NCBI GenBank assembly: GCA_014799925.1
Contig: JAAVHC010000003.1
Location: 1-64,000, forward strand
Direction: 5' to 3'
Length of the DNA stretch: 64,000 bases
From: Oscillibacter sp.
Lineage (GTDB): Bacteria > Bacillota > Clostridia > Oscillospirales > Oscillospiraceae
Shown piece after piece: positions 26,061 through 34,881 of the stretch; position 1 is the stretch's first letter, and every line of letters starts with the position of its first letter. The translations under genes and the position numbers were made by a program. The notes below the pieces were generated by a model, which did not search any database, was not told where the DNA came from, and worked only from the letters and a program-made list of their open reading frames with translations.

Positions 26061-26926
26061 CGCCGCGCCTCCTCCAGGATCGTGCCGTACACCACCCGGC
26101 CGATCCCCTGGGTGTCCGGGAGGATGTTGATGTCTCCGAAGCCCTCGCGCCGCATCAGCCGCAGCACCGCGTCCGCCTGGCCGATCCCCACCTCGAAATA
26201 CAGCCGCCCTTCTTTTGCCAGGGCGGGCTTCCATTTGCCCACGACAGCCCGATAGAAATCCAGCCCGTCCTCCCCGCCGCAGAGGGCCAGGTGAGGCTCG
26301 AAGTCCTTCACCGAGCGGTCCAGGGTCTCCATATCCGAGCGCGGTATGTAGGGCGGGTTGCACACGACGCACTGAAAATCCCCGATGGTCCGGGGCGGCG
26401 GCTCCAGAGCATCCAGGACCGACGCCTTTACCCGCTCCGTCAGGCCGCACCGGCGGACGTTCTGCCGGCATACCCGTATCGCCGCTTCGGAAATCTCTCC
26501 CAGCAGCACCCGGCTGTCCGGAGCGTTGGCGGCTATCGCCAGCCCCACGCAGCCGCTGCCGGCGCAGAGATCCAGCACCCGGCATTTCTCTATGGACTTC
26601 ACGTGCTCGATGGCAGCCTCCGCCAGGACCTCCGTGTCCGCGCGGGGGATCAGGACGGACTCGTTCACATCCAGAGTCAGGCCGTAGAACTCCCACTCGC
26701 CGATGAGGTAGGCCACCGGCTCGCCGCCGATGTGACGCTCCGTCAGAGCGCGGATCGCTGCCTCCACATCCGGGGACATGTACATGGCGCTGTCCCGGTA
26801 GAATTCCTCCCGGCTTTTGCCGCTGCCGCAGCAGACCAGCTCCCTGGCCTCCAGTCCCGCGCCGGGAAAACCGGCCCTCAGCAGCTGCCGCCGGATGTCC
26901 AGATATAGGTTTTGGTAGGTCGTCAT
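26057..26926 (-). CDS. prmC: PrmC, release factor glutamine methyltransferase
   Basis: The 289-residue S-adenosylmethionine-dependent N5-glutamine methyltransferase modifies the GGQ motif of peptide release factors. The SAM-binding motif is VLDLCAGSGCVGLAIA (about residue 115) and the catalytic NPPY motif is CVVCNPPYIPRSDME (about 186). The N-terminal helical domain (1-85) is of normal length. It lies 30 bases after yqhQ and overlaps the VOC gene, forming a tight operon. No prfA is adjacent. Confidence 0.96.
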   Translation of the reverse strand: MTTYQNLYLDIRRQLLRAGFPGAGLEARELVCCGSGKSREEFYRDSAMYMSPDVEAAIRALTERHIGGEPVAYLIGEWEFYGLTLDVNESVLIPRADTEVLAEAAIEHVKSIEKCRVLDLCAGSGCVGLAIAANAPDSRVLLGEISEAAIRVCRQNVRRCGLTERVKASVLDALEPPPRTIGDFQCVVCNPPYIPRSDMETLDRSVKDFEPHLALCGGEDGLDFYRAVVGKWKPALAKEGRLYFEVGIGQADAVLRLMRREGFGDINILPDTQGIGRVVYGTILEEARR

Positions 26927-26956
26927 GCCGCGTCCCCCCTGCCTATCGTGATCCGT

Positions 26957-27907
26957 TTACCACTTATCCTTCCCCTTCTCCTCGGGAATGACCCGTTTCA
27001 GCGCCTCGATGGCCACCTCCATCATGGCGTCGTCCGGCTCGAAGGTGGTGAAATTCTGCATCCAGAGACCGGGTTTGGCCAGGAAATTGGTCACCGGGTT
27101 GTCGTGACCGCCTACGTAGCGGTTGAACTCATAGGTGACGCCCACCACAAAGGGCAGCAGCAGCAGCTGGATCAGCATCCGCAGAAATACGTTCCCCACC
27201 GGGAACAGAGAGAACACCACCGTATTCACCAGAATCGCCACCACAATGACCACCAGCAGGAAGCTGGTGCCGCACCGGGGATGGTGCTTGGACTGGACCC
27301 GGACGTTTTCCACCGTCAGCTCCAGCCCCTTTTCATAGCAGAAGATGCTCTTGTGCTCCGCGCCGTGGTAGGAGAAGGTCCGCCGGATGTCCTTCATCCG
27401 GGACACGGCGATCATATAGGTCATGAAAATGGCGATGCGCAGCACCGCGTCCACCAGGTTCCGCACCAGCACGCTGTCCGTAACCATTTCCACAAAACTG
27501 GCCAGAAAGGTGGGCAGCAGCATGAACAGCCCGATGGAGAAGCACACGGCCGTCACCACGGAAAAGCCGATGACCGCCTTTTCCATCTTCTCGTTGCCCA
27601 GCTTCGCGTCCAGCCATTTCTCAAATCGGGAGGGCTCCTCCGTCCCGTCCTCCTCCGGGAAGTAGTCCGCGGAGAACATCAGAGCCTTTACCCCCTTATA
27701 CATGCTGTCCAGGAAGGTGACGCCGCCCCGGATGAGAGGCAGGCCCAGGATGGGGTATCTGTCCTTGATGAGCTTCAGCTCTTCCTCTTTGATAACCAGC
27801 CCCTCCGGGCCCCGGACCACGATGCACTGCTTCTCCGGGCCCCGCATGAGGATGCCCTCAATGAGGGCCTGACCGCCGATGGTGGTCCTGAATTGATTCT
27901 CTGACAT
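26957..27907 (-). CDS. yqhQ: YqhQ-like DUF1385 membrane protein
   Basis: This 316-residue protein of the DUF1385 family begins with the typical GGQALIEGILMRGPEKQ (about residues 11-27) and has the later signature YHGAEHKSIFCYEKGLELTVENV (about 182-204). At least four transmembrane helices lie at about 120-175 and 215-260. The family is common in Firmicutes near prmC, prfA and rpmE, as here; the molecular role is not established. AAAGGAACCC precedes the ATG. Confidence 0.92.
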   Translation of the reverse strand: MSENQFRTTIGGQALIEGILMRGPEKQCIVVRGPEGLVIKEEELKLIKDRYPILGLPLIRGGVTFLDSMYKGVKALMFSADYFPEEDGTEEPSRFEKWLDAKLGNEKMEKAVIGFSVVTAVCFSIGLFMLLPTFLASFVEMVTDSVLVRNLVDAVLRIAIFMTYMIAVSRMKDIRRTFSYHGAEHKSIFCYEKGLELTVENVRVQSKHHPRCGTSFLLVVIVVAILVNTVVFSLFPVGNVFLRMLIQLLLLPFVVGVTYEFNRYVGGHDNPVTNFLAKPGLWMQNFTTFEPDDAMMEVAIEALKRVIPEEKGKDKW

Positions 27908-27958
27908 AGGGTTCCTTTCTTCTTTCGTGCTTTTCGCGCGCGGCGCATGAGGGCCGCG

Positions 27959-29782
27959 CTATCTCCCGGAGTCCTTGTAAATTTCCCGGTACGCTTTCTG
28001 TGCCGCGTCCTCCAGAGCCTGACGGAGCGCGGACTGCACCGCTTCCTCCTCCAGCAGGGCCGTCACGCGGGGCGAGAACCGCCGCCCGCCCAGAGATACG
28101 GCCCGCCTGACCGTATCCTCAAAGGAAGGGCAGGACCCCACTCTCTGGTGATATTGATCCAGCGTGCCCGCCAGCCACTCGGCCAGCGCGATCACGTCCA
28201 CCATCCGCCGTTCCGGGCACTGGCTGCGCCGGTAAGAGGCGGGATAGCTCCGGGCCGTGCTCCCGTCGTACCACGCGTGGTGGCCCAGGGCGGCAGAGGC
28301 GTACCGGCTGGTGGAGGCCCGCCCCTGGAGCAGCCCGCGGCCCGCCTCCGTGTGCAGGCGCGCCATCTCATACTCCATCGGAAACCACCGGCGGGCCACG
28401 CGGGTGTGGATCTCCACGCAGTTGACCTTGCCCGCGTCATGGAAGAGGCCGCAGCCCTCGGCATAGTCCAGCACGGCCTCCCTCTTTTTGGCCGGGTCGG
28501 AAATGTCCCGGATGAAGGGAATGTCGTCAAAGAAGCCGCCGTCCCGCTCCAGCAGGAAACCGCACAGAACCTTCGCCATCTCCGCCACAGCGCGGCTGTG
28601 AATATAGAGCTCCGGGGAGAAGTGGAGGATCAGCCGGTGCAGGAAGTCCCGGTAAGGGATGGTCTGCTCCAGCTCCACAAAGGTGCAGATGAGCTGCCGG
28701 AGATAGTAAAACAGGCTCTCATTTTCCTGATCCGGCGGGAACACATTCAGATAGGACCGGACGCGGCGGTACAGCCCGGCGATATAAAAGCGCTCGCGCT
28801 GCCCGATCCGCTCCGGATACTGGGACATATACATGCAGTAGTAGGCGGGCAGGGAGATATTGGCGTACATTCCTTCCCGGGTGAAATCCCGGCTGTCCGC
28901 GGTATCAATCAGGCGCTCAAGCCGCTGAAGGAGGTAATCCAGACTGCGGACCCCGCAGTAAAACTCAATGGCCTCAGAGTGAAAGACCTGACGGGGCGTA
29001 GGGTCGGCCCCCCGTTCGGCAATGTAGACGGAGCGCATGATGTCCGCCACATCCCGGCCGGACATCGCGTGTTCCTTTGAATAGGAGATACTGGCCGCCA
29101 TCAGCTGATGGGTGCTCCGCACGTATTTTTCCCAGGGGAGCTGCGGAGCCAGCGTCCGATAATACGGGTTTTCCATGATTTCCAGGGCCTCTTTCAGCTG
29201 GTGCGTCCGCTCCCCCACAGCGCGGAACTGGCCCAGAGCCCGGTTGGCAACGGAGCGGATGATATAGCCGCGGGTCTCGTCGTCTTCGATCCGATCGAAC
29301 TCCCACAGATAGGAGGCCGCCTCCTGGAAGTACTTCCGGGTCTGGACGAAGTAATGCCCCACGAGGTCCTTCTCCATGTTCACCAGCTTGTTGCTCAGGG
29401 CAAACCATCCCATGCCCAGCCAGTACAGATGCTCGATGAGGTCCGCCTGGTTCTCTTCCTGCCGCGCCAGGGCCACCAGAGACTGCTGCACCTGGCACGG
29501 AATCCCCACGTCCACCTGGCCGGGACTGGCCAGCAGCCTGGTGGAGAACTCCTGAAGGGCCTGCCGTTCCTCCTCGTCCGCCTCGGAGAGATGGTCCAGG
29601 GCGGGCAGCAGCTTTTCCCGCAGCAGCTCCATATTTCGCTGGATCAGCTGCCTTTTTCGCGCGCACTGGGCCAGCAGCCGGTCTGTATATTTTTCCAGAG
29701 ACCGGTCCTCCGGGCCGGGCCGGAGGTTTAAGGAGACAAATTCCTTTACATTGGCAATGTATTCCTCCTGATATGCCCTCAC
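27959..29782 (-). CDS. HD-domain protein (HD-GYP-like phosphohydrolase)
   Basis: The 607-residue protein starts at GTG 29782 with an AAGGGAT site. The first 400 residues are helical and may form a sensory module. The C-terminal part carries an HD metal-binding core: HSRAVAEMAKVL (about 402), FHDAGKV (about 447), then ALGHHAWYDGS and SYPASYRR (about 505-520), close to the HHExxDGxGYP pattern of HD-GYP cyclic-di-GMP phosphodiesterases, though the GYP is degenerate. It is adjacent to a hybrid histidine kinase and may form a signalling pair with it. Substrate uncertain. Confidence 0.8.
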   Translation of the reverse strand: MRAYQEEYIANVKEFVSLNLRPGPEDRSLEKYTDRLLAQCARKRQLIQRNMELLREKLLPALDHLSEADEEERQALQEFSTRLLASPGQVDVGIPCQVQQSLVALARQEENQADLIEHLYWLGMGWFALSNKLVNMEKDLVGHYFVQTRKYFQEAASYLWEFDRIEDDETRGYIIRSVANRALGQFRAVGERTHQLKEALEIMENPYYRTLAPQLPWEKYVRSTHQLMAASISYSKEHAMSGRDVADIMRSVYIAERGADPTPRQVFHSEAIEFYCGVRSLDYLLQRLERLIDTADSRDFTREGMYANISLPAYYCMYMSQYPERIGQRERFYIAGLYRRVRSYLNVFPPDQENESLFYYLRQLICTFVELEQTIPYRDFLHRLILHFSPELYIHSRAVAEMAKVLCGFLLERDGGFFDDIPFIRDISDPAKKREAVLDYAEGCGLFHDAGKVNCVEIHTRVARRWFPMEYEMARLHTEAGRGLLQGRASTSRYASAALGHHAWYDGSTARSYPASYRRSQCPERRMVDVIALAEWLAGTLDQYHQRVGSCPSFEDTVRRAVSLGGRRFSPRVTALLEEEAVQSALRQALEDAAQKAYREIYKDSGR

Positions 29783-29896
29783 TGTGTATCATCCCTTCCT
29801 GGTTTGCGGGTTGGTCCGCGCCTTTGCAGACCCGCATTCATAACGATAACCGGCGGATGCCGGCTGACTGACGCCGGCTGTAAATTCCGGCAGCAG

Positions 29897-32254
29897 TCAG
29901 CGGCTCAGAAGCCCCTTGCGCTCCAGCACCTCCTGAACGGCGGCCTCCAGCTGATCGATCACAATGGGCTTGGACACATGGGCGTCCATTCCCGCCTCCA
30001 GCGCGTCCCGGATGTCGTCCATAAAGGCGTTGGCCGTCATGGCAATGATGGGAATCTGCTCCGCGCAGGGGTGGCCGCTGCTCCGGATGGCCCGGGTGGC
30101 CTCATATCCGTTGAGCAGGGGCATCTGCACATCCATGAAAATGATATCGTACTGGCCGGGCCGGGAGCTCAGGAATTTCTCCACGGCCTCCTGACCGTCC
30201 GCCGCCGCTTCGCACTCGGCTCCCAGTGTGGTGAGTATCTTGGTAAGGATAATCCGGTTGACCTCAATGTCGTCCACTACCAGAATATGCAGCCCCTTCA
30301 CGGCGCTGCGCTTCTCCTTCGGATGAGCCGGAGGCCGGCCCGCTTCCATCATCCGCCGGACGGCTTCCTTGAAATTACTTATGAAAAAGGGCTTGGGCAG
30401 GAAGTTCCTGATGCCCACCTCCATCGCCTCCTGCTCGATGTCGGCCCAGTCGTGGGCGGTAAACATCAGGACGGGAAGCTTGCGCGGGTTATTCTGCCGG
30501 ATAAGCCGGGCGGTCTCCATGCCGTTCAGATCGGGCATTTCCCAGTCCAGCAGGACCAGGTCGTAGGGCCGGCCCGCCTCCTGGGCGGCGCGGATGCTCC
30601 GGAGGGCCTCCTCTCCACTGGTGGCGCAGTGGGTCTCTACGCCCATCCCGCTCATCTTCTTCACAATGCTCCGGCAGACATCCTCGTCATCGTCCGCCAC
30701 AATCATCCGGGTGATGCCGTGGTTCTTCCAGAACTTCGGATCGACCCCCGCGCCCTCCTGAATGCTCAGATCCAGCTCTACGGTGAAGGTGCTCCCCTTG
30801 CCCAGGGTGCTGTCTACGCGGATCGTTCCTCCCATCAGGTCTACCAGGCTCTTCGTGATGGCCATACCCAGTCCGGTGCCCTGGATCTTATTGAGCATGG
30901 TGGTCTGCTCGCGGGTAAAGGGGTCGAAGATCACTTTCTGATAGTCCTCGGACATGCCCATGCCGTTGTCGCTGATCACGAAGCGGATGCGCTCGTACTT
31001 TTTGCTGGTCTGGGGCAGCTCTGTCACCCGCATCTCGATCCTGCCCCCCTTGGGGGTGTACTTCACCGCGTTGGACAGGATGTTGATGAGAATCTGGTTG
31101 AGGCGCAGTTTGTCCCCCAGCAGATCCTCGTGGGGGAGGGCGGAGGCATAAATCTCGAAGGTCTGGTCCTTCGCCCGGGCCTGGGGACGGATGATGGTGT
31201 TCAGCCCCTCAATAACCTCCGCCAGGTTCATCTCGGAAATATTCAGCACGGTGTTGCCGCTCTCGATCTTGTTCATGTCCAGCACGTCGTTGATGAGGCC
31301 CAGCAGGTGCTGGCTGGCGGCGGAGATCTTCTGAGTGTACTCCAGCACCTGCTCAGAGTTGTCCACATCCTCCCGCAGCAGCTCCAGAAAACCCATAATG
31401 GCGTTCATGGGGGTGCGGATATCGTGACTGACGCTGCTGAGAAACGCGCTCTTGGCCTTATTGGCCACCTGGGCGATATCCAGGGCCTCCCTGAGGGAGG
31501 TCTGGGCGTTGTGCTCCTTGGTGCGGTCGGAGATATAGAATACGATTTTTCTGGCCCCCTGCACCGACACGCAGGAGATCCTCTCATGGAACCACCGGTG
31601 CTCCCCGGTCCTGGGATTGACCCGCTCGGTTTCCATAATGTCCAGCGTTGAGTCCGACTCCATCCGGAGCAGCTCCTCCCGGCTGGCGGCGCTTCTGGTG
31701 ATGTACCGGGCCGCCCCCAGACCGTCCACTCCCCGTTTCAGGTCCTCCGGGGTGATGCCCAGCACCCGTTCCATGTTGTCGCTGGCGTACTCCAGCCGGT
31801 TTCCCGCGTCGTTGAATATTATGTATACATCGCCGCCCAGGAAGGATGAGATGACATGATGTATCTGCTCCTGATACCGGTTCATCCGATCCTGCCGGAA
31901 GCCGTCCAGCCAGCGCCGGAAGCGGAAGCGGCTCTCCTCATCGGACATGGGCACCACCCAGACATCCCTGATCCGGTCGAGACTCCCGGACAGCAGCGGG
32001 AATTGCTCCGCGCCGGCCAGCACCACCAGCTCGGCGTCCTCCTTCCGGCCGGAAATCAGCATCTCCAGCATATCCGTGCCCGGGGACCGGATGTCCGCCA
32101 GAATCAGGTCCGCGCTTTCCAGCAGCGAAGCCTCCGCCTGATCGCTTTCCGTATAGGTGCAGGTGAAACCCTCCGGCAGGGGCTCTTCCCTGATCAGGGC
32201 AAACAGTTCTCTCTCATGTCCGACGAAGTAGAGTTGGATATGGCAGTGATACAT
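29897..32254 (-). CDS. Hybrid sensor histidine kinase (PAS-HisKA-HATPase-REC-REC)
   Basis: The product has 785 residues and no membrane segment, so it is a cytoplasmic kinase. Order: a degenerate receiver-like N-terminus (1-110), a PAS/PAC domain (about 135-255), the H-box FLSSVSHDIRTPMNAIMGF with phospho-acceptor His (about 278), the HATPase N-box NILSNAVKYTPKGG (about 395) and G-boxes ISDNGMGMS and GTGLGMAITK. Receiver 1 has LLDWEMPDLNG (about 570) and receiver 2 has IIFMDVQMPLLNG (about 705). No output domain is fused. The open frame extends upstream to 32548, but ATG 32254 is preferred because the promoter at 32445-32472 and a leader terminator lie inside that extension. Confidence 0.92.
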   Translation of the reverse strand: MYHCHIQLYFVGHERELFALIREEPLPEGFTCTYTESDQAEASLLESADLILADIRSPGTDMLEMLISGRKEDAELVVLAGAEQFPLLSGSLDRIRDVWVVPMSDEESRFRFRRWLDGFRQDRMNRYQEQIHHVISSFLGGDVYIIFNDAGNRLEYASDNMERVLGITPEDLKRGVDGLGAARYITRSAASREELLRMESDSTLDIMETERVNPRTGEHRWFHERISCVSVQGARKIVFYISDRTKEHNAQTSLREALDIAQVANKAKSAFLSSVSHDIRTPMNAIMGFLELLREDVDNSEQVLEYTQKISAASQHLLGLINDVLDMNKIESGNTVLNISEMNLAEVIEGLNTIIRPQARAKDQTFEIYASALPHEDLLGDKLRLNQILINILSNAVKYTPKGGRIEMRVTELPQTSKKYERIRFVISDNGMGMSEDYQKVIFDPFTREQTTMLNKIQGTGLGMAITKSLVDLMGGTIRVDSTLGKGSTFTVELDLSIQEGAGVDPKFWKNHGITRMIVADDDEDVCRSIVKKMSGMGVETHCATSGEEALRSIRAAQEAGRPYDLVLLDWEMPDLNGMETARLIRQNNPRKLPVLMFTAHDWADIEQEAMEVGIRNFLPKPFFISNFKEAVRRMMEAGRPPAHPKEKRSAVKGLHILVVDDIEVNRIILTKILTTLGAECEAAADGQEAVEKFLSSRPGQYDIIFMDVQMPLLNGYEATRAIRSSGHPCAEQIPIIAMTANAFMDDIRDALEAGMDAHVSKPIVIDQLEAAVQEVLERKGLLSR

Positions 32255-32336
32255 TTCCCTTCCACCCCCATGGTACCACAAAGTAATTCTGGCCGCTGTC
32301 CTGCGCCCGCGTGGCCGGGCAGCTTTTGCGGCAAGC

Positions 32337-32381
32337 AAAAAACCGACCCGGCAGACCGTACGAACGTCGGCATTGGGTCGG
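32337..32381 (-). terminator. Intrinsic terminator inside the kinase leader
   Basis: On the minus strand CCGACCC (32375-32381) pairs with GGGTCGG (32343-32349) around an inner CCG/CGG hairpin, followed at once by six T residues. It lies about 60-100 bases after the promoter and about 85 bases before the kinase start codon, so it can attenuate the gene or end a roughly 100-nt RNA. Confidence 0.75.
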
Positions 32382-32421
32382 GTTTTGTATGGCAGACAAT
32401 GGTCACACCGGCAACACAAAC

Positions 32422-32472
32422 GAACAATGTTCTCTTTAAAGCCTATTATAGTACGATAAGCGAAAATTGCAA
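32422..32472 (-). promoter_or_regulatory. Promoter of the hybrid kinase with a nearby palindrome
   Basis: On the minus strand TTGCAA (32467-32472), 16 bases and TATAAT (32445-32450). The palindrome GAACAATGTTC (32422-32432) falls just after the start site and could be an operator. Its half-sites are three bases apart, not the four of a LexA box. Confidence 0.7.
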
Positions 32473-32555
32473 GCGGTATCTGTAAACAAATTTTGAAATT
32501 CGGGTTGATCCGCGGTTCCCCGCCCGGGCGGCGGTGAAGCGTGGACATATTATTG

Positions 32556-32596
32556 CCGCGGCTGAAAAGAACCCAAAGGATTCTCTTCAGCCGCGG
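32556..32596. terminator. Hairpin after ricT
   Basis: CCGCGGCTGAAAAGAA pairs almost perfectly with ATTCTCTTCAGCCGCGG around a short loop. It lies 59 bases past the ricT stop and upstream of the divergently read kinase region. There is no U tract, so its terminator activity is moderate at best. Confidence 0.5.
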
Positions 32597-32654
32597 CAGC
32601 GATACGAAGCCGTATTCACAGGCGCCGCGCGATTGCCGGGCGATCCCGTCCGCG

Positions 32655-33929
32655 TCAGCCTTCTCCGCCGTTTCCCCTGCCTCTGGGCCGCCTGCGGGGA
32701 TAGCGGCGGTTGCTGTTCGGCTTGCCCTCCTGACCGGACTGCTGGCGCGCGGCCCGGTCGGCGGCGGCTTTTTTCTCGGCGGTGGTGTCGGTGACGGCGC
32801 GGACGGAGAGCTTTTCCACCCGGTCGGCCTTGGGAGCGCGGACGGGACGGTCCTGCTTCTGGCTCCGGACCGTGTTGGGCTTCTCGGCCGGCTGCTGCTG
32901 GCGGGGCTTACCGCCCTTGACGCGGCCGCGGCGGCGGTTGGCGGAGCGGTCCTCCCCGTCGTCAGACTGCGGCGCGGCCAGGACGGAGGACACGGGGATA
33001 GGGGTGCGGCCCGCGCCGGGACGGCGGTTCAGCCGGAACCAGGCCTCCTCCTCGCCCTCGCCCGCCGTCAGACGGGCAGGACGGTCCTTGGGGATCTCAA
33101 TGCCCTCCCGGCTGCCCTTGCCGTTGCGGAGGACGCGGATCTCGGCGGTCTTATAGCGCCTGGGCGACTCCGGGGCGCTGTCCAGGCGGACCTGGACCTG
33201 CTCCCGAAGCAGATCCACGCCGCTGACGTTGCCCACGCCGTCGGGGGTGTCCACAAAGCTGTCGTTCTTGGGCATCCGGCCGGCGGCGTCCTCATAGGCC
33301 GCCTGCTCGTATTTCAGGCAGCACATCAGCCGCCCGCAGGTGCCGGAAATCTTGGAGGGGTTCAGGCTGAGGCTCTGGGTTTTGGCCATCTTGATGGATA
33401 CGGGGATAAACTCGTCCAGGAACTGGCTGCAGCAGAGGGGCCTGCCGCAGATGCCCAGACCGCCCAGCATCTTCGCCTCGTCCCGGACGCCAATCTGCCG
33501 GAGCTCGATCCGGGCCCGGAACACGCTGGCCAGATCCTTGACCAGCTCCCGGAAGTCCACACGGCCGTCGGCGGTAAAGAAAAAGATGATCTTGTTGCCC
33601 TCAAAGCTGCACTCCACGCTGACCAGCTTCATTTCCAGCCCGTGGGCGGCGATCTTCTGCTCGCAGATGCCGAAGGCCTCTTTTTCCCGCTTCCGGTTAT
33701 AGGCGGCGGAGCGGTGGTCGTTCTCCGTGGCGATGCGCACCACGGGGCGCAGGGGCTGCACCACGGCCTGATCCGGAACCTCGTGGTTCGCCTCGACGCA
33801 GCGGGCGTATTCCATGCCCTGGGCGGTTTCCACCACCACGTAGGTATCGGGCTCGATCCGGAGCCCGCGGGGATCAAAGTAGTAATTTTTGCTTCCGCCG
33901 CGAAAGCGGACGCTGATGACTTCTGCCAT
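32655..33929 (-). CDS. ricT: RicT (YaaT), PSP1-domain regulatory iron-sulfur protein
   Basis: The product has 424 residues. The N-terminal PSP1 domain (about 1-270) shows GGSKNYYFDPRGL and the two conserved cysteine clusters CGRPLCC (about 161) and CGRLMCCLKYE (about 203), which bind Fe-S in the RicAFT complex that supports RNase Y processing and sporulation/biofilm phosphorelay in Bacillus. A long, basic, low-complexity C-terminal tail (about 290-424, rich in Arg/Gly/Pro) is an addition not seen in Bacillus RicT and may bind RNA. In many Firmicutes ricT directly follows holB; here about 1.2 kb of repeats and a two-gene cassette separate them. Confidence 0.94.
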   Translation of the reverse strand: MAEVISVRFRGGSKNYYFDPRGLRIEPDTYVVVETAQGMEYARCVEANHEVPDQAVVQPLRPVVRIATENDHRSAAYNRKREKEAFGICEQKIAAHGLEMKLVSVECSFEGNKIIFFFTADGRVDFRELVKDLASVFRARIELRQIGVRDEAKMLGGLGICGRPLCCSQFLDEFIPVSIKMAKTQSLSLNPSKISGTCGRLMCCLKYEQAAYEDAAGRMPKNDSFVDTPDGVGNVSGVDLLREQVQVRLDSAPESPRRYKTAEIRVLRNGKGSREGIEIPKDRPARLTAGEGEEEAWFRLNRRPGAGRTPIPVSSVLAAPQSDDGEDRSANRRRGRVKGGKPRQQQPAEKPNTVRSQKQDRPVRAPKADRVEKLSVRAVTDTTAEKKAAADRAARQQSGQEGKPNSNRRYPRRRPRGRGNGGEG

Positions 33930-34023
33930 AGTTTAGATTCCTCTTTTCTTTGCCGTTGTTCCAACGGCAAGGGATGGTCGGTTCTATTCGTTGCATCGGG
34001 GCCTGCGCGGCCCCGGACCCCGC

Positions 34024-34290
34024 GGTTACTTTTTGTGCGAACAAAAAGTAACCAAAAAGTCGCTTAAACCCGTGGGGCGGCCATAGGCCGCCTTAGGGCT
34101 GGGGCCGCTTTCAGCGGCCTAACGCCTACGGTTTAAGAATCCCTTATATTTACGGGGGGTATTTTATTTTGCGCCCGTGGCACGGTCTGTTTTGCCTACC
34201 GTACTGCCGGCCGCTTCGCCCCTCTTCAGCGCCTGTTTCAGTGTGGTCATCGGTAATCCCTACCGCCTCGCTTCGGGTTCTCCCGGCGCA
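34024..34290 (+). repeat. Family A half copy, left flank of the XRE cassette
   Basis: The terminal hairpin GGTTACTTTTTGT/ACAAAAAGTAACC (34024-34053) is followed by CGCTTAAACC and its partner GGTTTAAG, which are separated by an extra GC-rich module (34068-34126). The blocks TTTGCGCCCGTGGCA, CCTACCG and GCTTCGGGTTCTCCCGGCG then follow. It ends nine bases before the XRE stop codon. It is inverted relative to the copy at 34855-35061. Confidence 0.85.
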
Positions 34291-34298
34291 CCCCGCCA

Positions 34299-34526
34299 TT
34301 ATCGCGGCTCCGGATTGTCCGACAACCCCAGCAGATAATCGGCGGATACCTTGTAATGTTCGCAGATCAGGGCAAATCGCTCTATCGTTGTCGTTCGTTT
34401 GCCCTTTTCCATCTCGCTGACATGGCTTTTGACCGTACCGACAGCTTCTGCTAAATCAAGCTGCGTCTCATGATGTTGTTTCCGAATCGCTAATAAGCGC
34501 TGTCCGAACTTTTCTTTTGTAAACAT
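34299..34526 (-). CDS. XRE-family helix-turn-helix repressor
   Basis: The 75-residue protein is a single helix-turn-helix domain: FGQRLLAIRKQHHETQLDLA, AVGTVKSHVSEMEKGKRTTT and CEHYKVSADYLLGLSDNPEPR, the last being typical of phage Cro/CI and ImmR-type regulators. ATG 34526 is chosen because AAGGAG lies eight bases upstream; the frame runs on but over the divergent promoter. It is AT-richer than the flanking genes. It diverges from the small gene at 34612 and shares its control region, which carries the direct repeat ACAAGTTCT, so autoregulation is likely (inference). Confidence 0.88.
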   Translation of the reverse strand: MFTKEKFGQRLLAIRKQHHETQLDLAEAVGTVKSHVSEMEKGKRTTTIERFALICEHYKVSADYLLGLSDNPEPR

Positions 34527-34535
34527 ATTTTCTCC

Positions 34536-34585
34536 TTGACAAGTTCTCAGAATGGGAATATAATTAAAACAAACAAGTTCTTGAA
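34536..34585. promoter_or_regulatory. Overlapping divergent promoters and operator of the XRE cassette
   Basis: Rightward: TTGACA (34536-34541), 17 bases, TATAAT (34559-34564), a perfect consensus. Leftward: TTCAAG (34580-34585), 17 bases, TATATT (34557-34562). ACAAGTTCT occurs at 34539-34547 and 34574-34582, overlapping both -35 regions, as expected for a repressor that controls both genes. Confidence 0.75.
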
Positions 34586-34611
34586 TGTCGAATATCAGAA
34601 AGGGACAAAAC

Positions 34612-34881
34612 ATGAACATTTTAGATAAAATATATGACGAAATTTATCTTGAGGAAGAACCTGGCACGGAGGAATATAGGAAGCTACGGAAAAGCTACTT
34701 TGCGGCCTGGGATAAAGTGGAAGAAATATTAGGCGGAGGATTTTCTGACGAGGTATGGAACGCGGTAGTGCAACTGAACACCGCCCAAAATCGTAATTGT
34801 TTCAAAGAAGGTTTTTGTCTGGGAGTTCAGTTGATGTTGGAAGCCTACTCCTTGCCGGGAGGACCCGAAGCGATACGGTAG
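34612..34881 (+). CDS. Small 89-residue protein of the XRE cassette (DUF6809-like)
   Basis: This 89-residue acidic helical protein begins MNILDKIYDEIYLEEEPG and contains CFKEGFCLGVQLMLEAY, a pattern resembling small DUF6809-type proteins common in Clostridia, often on mobile elements. The resemblance is from memory. ATG 34612 is preferred over ATG 34585 because AAAGGGA precedes it and the promoter start site falls near 34571. The last codons (PGGPEAIR and the TAG stop) are encoded within the inverted family A repeat, so the repeat supplies the gene's end. It could be the repressed partner or toxin/antitoxin-like product, which is unproven. Confidence 0.75.
   Translation: MNILDKIYDEIYLEEEPGTEEYRKLRKSYFAAWDKVEEILGGGFSDEVWNAVVQLNTAQNRNCFKEGFCLGVQLMLEAYSLPGGPEAIR

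Noticed and set aside
32421-32432. GAACAATGTTC considered as a LexA (SOS) box.
   Set aside because: The half-sites GAAC and GTTC are separated by three bases, not the four of the Firmicute SOS box, and the gene is a sensor kinase. Kept only as a possible operator.
34585-34614. ATG 34585 as the start of the small XRE-cassette gene.
   Set aside because: It lies only about 14 bases after the predicted transcription start and has no ribosome site, while ATG 34612 has AAAGGGA.
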